Assembly: GCF_030272615.1 (NCBI RefSeq)
Contig: NC_081406.1
Coordinates: forward strand, 241,863,718 to 241,927,717
Direction of reading: 5' to 3'
Origin: Cryptomeria japonica
Taxonomy: Eukaryota; Streptophyta; Pinopsida; Cupressales; Cupressaceae
Length of the DNA stretch: 64,000 bases
Positions 55,822 to 64,000 of the stretch are shown in pieces; the stretch's first letter is position 1; each line of letters opens with the position of its first letter. The notes under the pieces were generated by a model. That model was not told where the DNA came from and did no database searches. It saw nothing but the letters and a program-made list of their open reading frames with translations. A program made the position numbers and the translations under genes.

Positions 55822-58800
55822 CTATCCATCAAGTATCTTAGGAGTACTTTTATAATGATCATAGCAAATGATTTGCTTGACATCTTCGGGGATTCCTTGT
55901 TCTCCCATCCACGTGGTAATTGCTTCCTTGTTAACCGCCGCAGTGGTAGCCCAGTCAGCAGAGTCGTTGGCCTCCCAGTATATGTGGGATATGTAGCTTT
56001 TTTAAAAGGTGCTAATTAAGTCTCTAGCAGAGATGATGATATTGTTGATCGACCCTGAAGGTTTTGATACCCCCTTAAGATAGTTTATAATATTGTTTGA
56101 GTCCCATTCAATCCATAGGTGGGAACAATTCCATTTCTTTGCTAGGAGGATACCTTGGAGAGCAGCCATCGCTTCGTCTTTATGGTTAGTTTGAATTCCA
56201 ATAGGGACAACAACCATTTCCTTACACATTCTTTTGTCATCTCTTAGAATAGCTCCACAACCTGAAGGACTCGGGTTACCTTTGGCAATACCGTCAAAAT
56301 TGACTTTGAACCAACCATGAGGGGGGGTTTTCCATTTAACTTCAAGCCTTCTATTATGAGTGAGGTTTGGACTGTCGGTACCCTTCATATTCCACACCCT
56401 TAAAATATTTTCTTCCAGTGTATTGTTCGAAAAACAAGGACCCTCAATGATCTCTATATTTTCCTGAATCACCCATTGGATTTTTTGGAACACAATATCC
56501 TGATTGAGGGAAATATCCCTGAAGATTCAATTATTTATTTCTTTCCATAGTCCCCATAGGATGTGAGGAAGCGAGAGCTGCCACAATGATCTCAAAAAAG
56601 AATTAGTCCATTTTATGTTCCAAGAGGAAAACAAATCTGTGATGGTGTTGGGAAACACCCAGGCAATGCTAAACCTAGTGAGAAATCTTTCCCATATTGA
56701 GGCTGAGAAGGGGCAGTGAATGGTAAGGTGGTCCACAGACTCTTCTTCCTGAAGGCATAGAGCACATCTATTAGGGATAGCAAAGCCTCTGCATTTTAGG
56801 TTGTCAAGGGTCAAGATTTTATTATGGAGAACTATCCAGAAGAAGAAATTGATCCTGGGGTTAGGCCTCTAATCCAGACTTTAGACCATAAGGGATTACC
56901 TAAAGGATCAGGGGATAGAACATGATACATAGAGGAAACAGTAAGGATACCTTTTGGATCATGCTTCCAGATCAGGGAGTCAACCTCTTTGTTCAACCAA
57001 ACCAAAGACAAATGGATCTTGAGCTTAGAGAGGCTTGGGTGGATGCTTTCAATATTCTACCATTCATTACCAGTCCAGTACTCAGTAAAGATCTTACACA
57101 AGAGGGAGCATAAGGGGCCCATTCATTGATTTCTATCAAAGGCTTATCAAAAAGCCAGGGATCCTCCTAGAATTTGACTTTCCTACCATTTCCAACTTTC
57201 CAAATCACACCTTTAGCTATACTTTCTTTACATTTAGAGGCATAATTCCATATGTGGGAGCCTTTAATACTAATATATGAATTGATAAAAGAAGAAAGGG
57301 AAGAGGACTGAAGAGAGTACTTACTTTGCCAAATTTTACACCATTCAATATCAAGATGAAACATTCTCCAGACTTGCTTAGATAGAAGAGCTTCATTCAG
57401 GGTTTGAATTCTCCTCAGGCCCAGACCGCCATGGCTCTTCGATTTGCAAACCTGGTCCCAAGCCACCAAGGACATTCTTTTCTTTTCCTCAACCACAGAC
57501 CAAAGGAATCTTCTTTGGATTTTCTCGATAGCATCAGCATACTTAATTGGAATTCTGAAAAGGCTAAGAGCATATACTGGGATACTAAGAAGAGAAGCTT
57601 TTAGAAGTTGGAGCTTTCCAGCCTAACTTAGGAGGGCTCCTTTCCATCCAGTTAACTTTTTTTGGAATTTGTCCAGAAGAGAACTCCATAAGGAGTCAGG
57701 AGGAGTAGTGCCCATGGGGAGACCAAGATAATTTGCAAGAAGATCAATAATCCTACACTCCAGGATTCTACTGATTCTCTGTTAACTTCTTTTTGGGGTA
57801 TTGATGAAAAAAACTTCACTTTTATTCCAATTGATAAGCTGACCCGAAGCAGAGGCAAACTTGAAAAGAGTACTCTTCAAAGTTTTAGCTTCAGAAATAC
57901 TAGATTCCCCCATGATAATAGTATCATTGACAAATTGTTGATGAGAACAAACAAGATCCGCTGAGGAGGGGTGAAGAACCTTAAATGAGCCTTGCAAAAC
58001 CAAATTTTCCATACTCCTTCCAAAACATTCTGCCATAATAATGAAGAGGATGGGGGAAACAAGATCCCCTTGCCTAAGACCTCTAGAGGCTTGGAAAAAA
58101 GGAGAAGGTGAACCATTGATAATAATAGCATAAGAAGCAGAGGTGATAAGTTGGGTGATGAGATCCAAAACTCTGGGAGAGAAACCAAAAGACATTAGAA
58201 CCTTCAAGAGGAAAGACCAGTCAACCCTGTCATAGGCTTTGAAGAGATCCAGCTTAAGGATGAGACCCTGCTTCTTAGCTTTAACAAGAGAGTGGATGTT
58301 CTCATGGACAGTAATAATAGAATCAAGAATTTGACGACCAGGGACAAAACCATTTTGCTGGTGATTAATGAGAGCGGGAAGGACATAAAGTAATCTAGAA
58401 GTAAGAACCTTAGAGATAATCTTATAAAAGGAATTACAAAGACTGATAGGTCTAAATTTGTCCATTGAGTCAGCGCCTTGAGATTTGGGAATGAGAGAAT
58501 AAAATGTGCCATTAATTTCTTTCAAAAGTTTCCTTGCCTCAAAAAATTCCTTGACTCCATTGGTAACATCTTTCCTGACAATGTCCTAGAAATCTTGAAA
58601 AAAGAACATTGGAAAACCATCCGAACCCGGCGCTTTGTTACCATCAAAGGAAAAGATAGCATTTTTTATTTCCTGATTAGAAGGAATGGAAGAAAGGGAG
58701 GCATTCTTATGATCATCAATGAGACAGGGCATGTTAAGAAGAAGAGAAGATTAAGCTTCAGCAACCAATCTGTTATCCCTCATTAGTAGTTCCGAAAAAA

Positions 58801-59996
58801 ACATTTTAGCTTCCTTTCTAATTTCCTCCTCCTTACTAATCTCCCCTTTATCCACCACGAGTTTTGTTAGCCTGTTACCTTCTTTATGCTTGATAGTCGA
58901 CATGTGGAAGAATCTTGTGTTCCTATCTCCTTCCTTAAGCCAGATGCATCTTGATCTCTGCTTCCAAAAGGATTCCTCTTTGGCAATGATATCATGATAT
59001 TTTTTGAGAGTCTCATTTTCATCAGCTATGGATATAGTTATGAAACCATCTTTCTGGATTTGAGTTTGTATTTCTTTGAGGTCTTCCTGGACTTTACTTT
59101 TGGCCTCAAAAATGTTCCCAAAGCTGGATTTATTCTAGATTCTTATGTTGTCCTTAACACTCTTAAGCTTCTTAACAACTCTATACATGGCAGTTCCCTC
59201 AACTTGAATGCTCCACCACTTCTAGATATTACTTTTGATGTTTGGGTGGAGGGTCCACATTTTTTCAAATCTAAAGGGGAAGTTTCTCCTTCTATTGATG
59301 GAGTTAGCAGTAAAGGTGATGGGAAAATGATCCGAACCAACCCAAATGTGGGAAAGAACAGTAATAATGACTAAACCAGTCATCGGAAATGAGGATCCTA
59401 TCAAGACGGACTTGGATAAGATCAATACCAGTTCTCCTGTTAGTCCAAGTATAATTACATCCTTGAATTTCCAAGTCATTGAGGGCCTGAGAGTTAATGA
59501 AATCCATAAGGGCCAACCTGCTTTCCCACTGAGGGGGGCTTCCTCCATATTTTTCCTCCTCTCTCAAAGGAGTATTGAAGTCTCCCATAACTAGCCAGCT
59601 AAGATTCCTGAAGCTGTCCCTAGCTTGAATAAGTTTTTTCCAGAAGGAATTTCTAGCCTTCAAGGTGTTGGGAGCATAAATGTTGGTGAGGACCCATGAA
59701 GTACCATCTTTTAGGTGCTCAAATTTAATACAAGATAAATTGTTGTCCTGAATGATAACATGCCCTTTAATAGAATTAAGATTCCAAATGGTAGCTATAC
59801 CTCATCAAGCACCTTTAGAACTGCCACCACTGACATTTCCATTTTTGAAAAACTTCAATGATTCAACTTTTTCTTTACTCATTTTGGTTTCCTAAATTAG
59901 AAATATATCAGGTTTACTATCCCTTATCATGTTCCTGATAATGTCATGCTTATGGGGGTTATTAAGTCCCCTAATATTCCAAGATATAATCTTCAT
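55822..59996 (-). pseudogene. LINE ORF2: endonuclease, reverse transcriptase, RNase H
   Basis: The start ATG at 59996 opens MKIISWNIRGLNNPHKHDII, the AP-endonuclease N-terminus; IYAPNTLKARNSFWKK, MGDFNTPLREEEKYGG and LDRILISDDWF follow. Reverse transcriptase: KFRPISLCNSFYKIISKVL, NGFVPGRQILDSII, LKLDLFKAYDRVDWSFL, SRGLRQGDLVSPILF. The active site reads QFVNDTIIMG, with the first Asp of F-V-D-D changed to Asn (57926-57928). A zf-RVT finger (RCALCLQEEESVDHLTIHC) and RNase H (FKVNFDGIAKGNPSPSGCGA, DEAMAALQGILLAKKW) come next, and an ISHIYWEANDSADWA tail. It stops at TAG 55822-55824. Several frameshifts (between endonuclease and reverse transcriptase, near 58600-59200, and near 57160-57640) have killed it. 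Confidence 0.9.
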
Positions 59997-59998
59997 AG

Positions 59999-61777
59999 TT
60001 ACTTACCAATACCTAACTTCTTAAGAGCCTTCTAAGTTCCATCTGCAATGTTCTTGCTAGCCTCCTTGATTCTAACTATGTGATTAGAGGGATGACCTGG
60101 GGAGGAAGAGGTATACCCAACTCCCACTTCAGCTATTCTGCTAGATTTCCTTAGAAGAGAAGTCGAGGGAGTAGTTCCTTTCTTATTCCTTTGCTTTGGT
60201 ATTTTCCACTCAATGTCTATCTCAGGAGCCGCTACCGGGTTTCTTAGGATTTTGGAAATTTCTTCTTTGTTTCCCCAATTAGGGGTTCTGGAAGCATTTG
60301 AATCATTTAAGTCACTGTTAGCTGATTTTGAACTCCAGTCTGAGTCCGAGAGGTTCAGGCCCAAAATTGAACATTTTTGGGCTTCTTGAATTTCAAGACT
60401 AGGCATGAGCATAGAGGAATCAGTCTTTTCTTCTTTGGAGGTAGGGATTTCTCCTTCCTTTGGTTGATCATTTTTCTCTTGTAGTTCATTTCCTTTACAA
60501 GTATCAGCCACCACTTCAACTATATCATTTGGGTAATCAGTCTGATCTTTCTACTCCCTTGTTTGAGAAGAAATCGGAAAGTTGGCAACTGTTGAATCAT
60601 TTCTCAGAGATTCCTGGGTTGTAGGACTGGATATAGAGACTAAGGGCACTTCCTTCTTCTCCCCCAAGGGATTAAAATGATTTGATTTTTCTTCTTTACT
60701 TTCTAAATTTTTAACTTGTCATACCATTTTTTATGGTACCCTTTGGTTCTCAGAATGGGGCTTAAGCTGCCTAGATTCTACCTTGGGTTTGATGGGATAG
60801 GACTTTGCCCAAAGCTCTACTTTTTTACAATGGAAGCAGGAAAAGGGAATAGATTCATATTCAATATGTTTCTTCCATGTTCCTAGGTTTGAAACTAAAT
60901 CTATCTATTCTGGCATATCTGCATCATGGGCTATCCTTACGCAAAATCTAGCATGAGTGAGTCTCCATTTTGAAGCTATTACTGGGTCTATAGAAAGCAG
61001 TTCACCAAAAGAGTTTGCAATACCAGAGAAGATACTTTCTACCCAATATTCTAGAGGCAAGCCTGGCAGCTTTACCCAAACTGGAACTTGTGTCAAGAGA
61101 GAGTCATTCATATTCAAATTTGGTTGCCATTTACGGAGAACCAAGGCTGTCTTTCCTACCAACTAGGGACTTCCACAAAGAATCGTGCGTTTATCTTCTC
61201 TGCAAGAGAAAGAAAAGGACAAAAGGCCTTTGAGTAAGGCCGAAATTTCAACATTACCCTTAAGGGCCCATTTTTGTTTGACATAGGCCCTAACAACTTC
61301 AATGTTAGGACACGGTCCCATAAATTTGCCTACCGAGGAGTTAGACATACTATTTATATTATTATCCAAAACCAGGTCTGAGATAGAGATAGTGAACTTA
61401 CCTCCTGAAGGGTCAAATATATTCTTGACATGAGGAAAAGAGGATTTACGAGTTAGTCTAGTTCCAAAGAGGGAAGACCATTTTTTTTATTCTTTTCCGC
61501 TCTCCCCGGAACTGTCACGTGGGATGGGCCCTTGGCTAGTCCCTTCCCCCAAGGGCCCAGAGGAACCCACTATCTTCTCTAGCAAAGTACCACTAGTCTG
61601 TTAAATAGAAACAGCTTCCAGATAGTCCAAAGGCTTATCCTTCTCTCCTATGGGACCAGCTACAATCTGGTTGCTCCCATCATTGGAACCAGAGTTCCCG
61701 CCTTGCAGAGAATTTGAATTTTGAATTCCCCCATTGTCGCTTACTGCTCCTTACCCCATTGCCGCTCTAGATAGCAT
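59999..61777 (-). pseudogene. LINE ORF1 with DUF4283
   Basis: Starting at ATG 61777 one frame can be followed with stops to TAA 59999-60001, 2 nt before the ORF2 ATG. It contains the DUF4283 domain (KQKWALKGNVEISALLKGLL, LRKWQPNLNMNDSLLTQVPV, WVKLPGLPLEYWVESIFSGI, RLTHARFCVRIAHDADMPE), typical of plant L1 ORF1 and thought to bind RNA. A zinc knuckle should follow; the visible string is CFHCKKVELWAKSYP, in which the His and last Cys are lost. The remainder is Ser/Asn/Lys-rich linker. Stops include TAA at about 61755 and several TAG. Confidence 0.82.
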
Positions 61778-61802
61778 GGAGACTTAAAATAGATATATTA
61801 GA

Positions 61803-62186
61803 TTAGGAAGGAGGAGTAATATTATTGTATGAAGGAGGAGGTTGAGAATAAGAAGGTGGAACACTATGATAGGTAGGTATAGGAGATGATTGGGTCATAA
61901 ATGGAAGACTCATGGAAGGAGGTATGAAAGAGTTTTGATTAGGAATGTTTCTCCCTTGACTAACATGTGTAGGAATAATATTTTGTTTGGAAGTATCCAT
62001 GATGGTAGATGTGAAAGTAGGTACACTAGGCATAGAAGTAGTCATAGGAATAAAATGATTAACTTGACTAGGATCTTGAGTGTAACCAAGGACTTCAACA
62101 CAACTCTTCATAGGCATGATATTAGTGTCAACAATATGAGCAAGGCCATGTAACAAATCAACGCCAACTTTATCACTATGAACCAT
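61803..62186 (-). pseudogene. TE7 gag, N-terminal part
   Basis: A 127-codon frame starts MVHSDKVGVDLLHGLAHIVD and ends in a Pro/Ser/Tyr-rich stretch (PPSYSQPPPSYNNITPPS) just before the LINE. Strand, order and composition fit the amino end of the gag that resumes at 53795, for which this frame is missing. No 5' LTR or primer site is seen to its right, because copia sequence begins near 62235. The ATG is a plausible start, but upstream coding cannot be excluded. Confidence 0.55.
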
Positions 62187-62234
62187 TCTTTATAATCCTT
62201 CAATCAATGGGATAGCCTCACTTTCTATGTTTCA

Positions 62235-62955
62235 TTGACTCATCCAAGAAGAAATTGAACAAGCTCCTAAGACACCAACAAATTATGTGTTGAAGAATCA
62301 CTCAGAAGATCAAATAATTGTAGACAAGAGAAATGGAGGTTTGGATAAAAAGAAGACTTGCAAAATCTAGTACACAAGAAAATTATTGCTTCCTATCTCA
62401 AGTTGATCCAAAGACCTATGTGGAAGCTAGTAATAATGAAATTTGGATAAAGGCAATGGAAGAAGAGATGATGTAGATAGAAAATAATCAAACATGGGGA
62501 CTAGTACCTAGACCAATGGGAAAAAATGTGATAGGAACCAACTCGGTGTTTTGGAACAAGTTGAATTAAGATGGATAAGTCACTAGAAACAAGGCAAGAT
62601 AGGTTTGCAAACGTTATACACAAGTTGAAGATATATTTTGAGGAGACATTTTCTATGATGACAAGGATGGAGGCTATAAGGATGTTTCTTGCATTTACAA
62701 CTCATAAGAACTTTAAGGTATATCAGATGGATGTCAAGGGAATTATTGAATGGATAAGTTGAGGAAGAAGTATACATTGACCAATCAGATGGGTTCAAGT
62801 TGACTGAAGATCTTGATGTGGTTTGCAAATTAAGGAAGGCATTGTATGGACTCAAGCAAGCTCCTAAAGCTTGGTATGCAAGGTTGGATAAATATTTGTT
62901 ACAATAAAATTTTAGAAAAGGCTCTACAGATAGTGATGCTCTGCAAAATGGGAAA
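62235..62955 (+). pseudogene. Ty1/copia reverse transcriptase fragment
   Basis: Several plus-strand frames together show copia reverse transcriptase: a NEIWIKAMEEEMM segment, NVIGT followed by a degraded W-F, TFSMMTRMEAIRMFLAFTTH and KVYQMDVKG. After a frameshift [40 protein letters not shown] and FRKGSTDSDA follow. It does not reach the catalytic Y-V-D-D because LTR sequence begins at 62956. The left end near 62235 joins the TE7 gag region without a recognisable boundary. It is a truncated fragment on the opposite strand. Confidence 0.8.
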
Positions 62956-64000
62956 TGTTAGACTAAAACCTGTGGTCATATAACACACAAAAACACAAGA
63001 AACAAAGACAAACGTTAATGTTAATCAACCAAAAACTAGTCTAAGAAGGCATACAAAAAGAGACACTAAAAACATGATAAAATATTTAACTATGGAAGTA
63101 AATACAACAAGGCATCTCCAAATGCCTTCTAACATGATTTTAGCTCCTTCTCCCTTGTTCCTCTCCTCTCCAAGTTCCAAATTAGTGTAGCTCTCAGCAG
63201 CTTTTTCCACTATGGATGCCTTATGGAGGTTCAAGATTGTAGATGATTATGAAAAGTATGCAAATGCAAGCTTAATGACCAAAGAAAGATGAGTTATCTA
63301 AATGTTATTTTTTAATTTTAACCAAAAGAGTGAATATGACTAATTATGCTAAAATTCTCTCTAAAATTCTCTATAACTTAGATGCATACAATTTTTCAGG
63401 GTTTGGATTATGAAGAAATGGGCTCTATTTATAAGAAAAATGGAGCAATGGATGGTTGAGATTGAGTAATCTCAACAAGGGTCATTCAATCCATGTGAGG
63501 GCTTTCAAACCAATCCCAAGATGACAAGTGTCGACATGAGAGGGGTTGAGAGGAGAGGGAATAAGCATTAAATGCTTGACATGACCTGAGAGTTAACTTG
63601 GGAGTTAAGGTCAAGGTTGGGTTGAGTGAATAAATTCTTTATTCAAAGAATAAAGCTTTTATCCAATAGATTAACTCTTGTGCAAAGGTTAAAGGGATAA
63701 CCATGGTCAAAGAAATAAATGCTTGAGGAGACACATGAGTCACAAGAGGGTTGAGTTAGGGGTTAACCATAAATGATCATGTAAGAGCCATAAGTGGTTT
63801 GGAATACTTTAGAGGTTAATTTGTTGAACACACAAAGCATTTAGTCCTTTTCAAAGACTTTGAAGTCTTTGAGAAGTGACTCCAAGTTGCTTAGGAATGT
63901 GACAATAATTAGGGGATGGATTAGGTTAATTAGGAAGGGTTTAGAAGAATCTAGAAGGGGGTTAGGATTGCAAGTGGGTTTGGTGGGTGAGCGAAAATAG
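62956..64000 (-). mobile_element. Probable LTR, running past the window end
   Basis: It begins TGTTAGACTAAAACC immediately after the interrupted copia frame. On the minus strand a TATA-like box, cttataaatagagccc, occurs near 63425-63440. No second end or copy lies in the window, so identification as an LTR rests on the abrupt boundary, TG start and promoter-like motif. No coding region is supportable. Confidence 0.45.

Larger units (their letters stand above)
53795..61795 (-). mobile_element. TE8: L1-type LINE with a third ORF
   Basis: On the minus strand an ORF1 with DUF4283, an ORF2 (endonuclease, reverse transcriptase, zf-RVT, RNase H) and a third ORF follow one another over 8 kb. ORF1 and ORF2 are 2 nt apart. 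The element interrupts TE7 gag. I could not identify a target-site duplication or a terminal poly(A), so the ends are set to about 20 bp by where gag coding stops and resumes. The 3' untranslated region has a perfect hairpin. Confidence 0.78.

Overview
This is plant nuclear heterochromatin made almost entirely of old, broken transposable elements. I found no intact host gene, rRNA, tRNA or CRISPR array. The mix of Ty1/copia, Ty3/gypsy, an L1-type LINE with a DUF4283 ORF1, a plant-mobile-domain pseudogene and many in-frame TAG stops at CAG-like positions points to a large-genome seed plant. A gymnosperm is likely, but that is inference; no host gene fixes the species.

Left part (1-9118): a plus-strand Ty3 integrase tail, a cluster of AATAAA motifs, a minus-strand plant-mobile-domain pseudogene (about 2460-4400), a 41-bp tandem repeat and AT-rich palindromes, then a solo LTR (6009-7231, target-site duplication ATACT). 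From about 7237 the sequence appears to be the 3' side of a minus-strand Ty3 element, TE1, whose pol lies at 44977-49296.

Centre (9119-43822): one copia element, TE2, with CATTG on both sides, is split by several insertions. These are a 956-bp TIR element (11016-11971), TE3 (12303-23846, CATGT), TE5 (25278-32635, TGTTG; same family as TE2) and minus-strand TE6 (34525-43419, inside the TE2 3' LTR). TE3, a non-autonomous element with one unknown ORF, carries copia TE4 (15408-23105, GATTT) inside its 3' LTR. TE4 has a solo LTR (17763-18552, TATGC) in its gag. Read outward to inward, TE1 > TE2 > TE3 > TE4 > solo LTR is a five-level nest dated by target-site duplications.

Right part (43823-64000): the rest of TE1, which has an extra RNase H domain between protease and reverse transcriptase. 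Abutting it is TE7 (3' LTR 49297-50488), a gag/protease-only element that shares its LTR family with the solo LTR at 6009. TE7 gag is split by a LINE (about 53795-61795) with ORF1, ORF2 and an unexpected ORF3 downstream of RNase H. A copia RT fragment (about 62235-62955) and the start of another LTR (62956 to the window end) close the window.

All coding entries are pseudogenes. Coordinates of decayed reading frames are approximate, and LTR identities are by-eye estimates.
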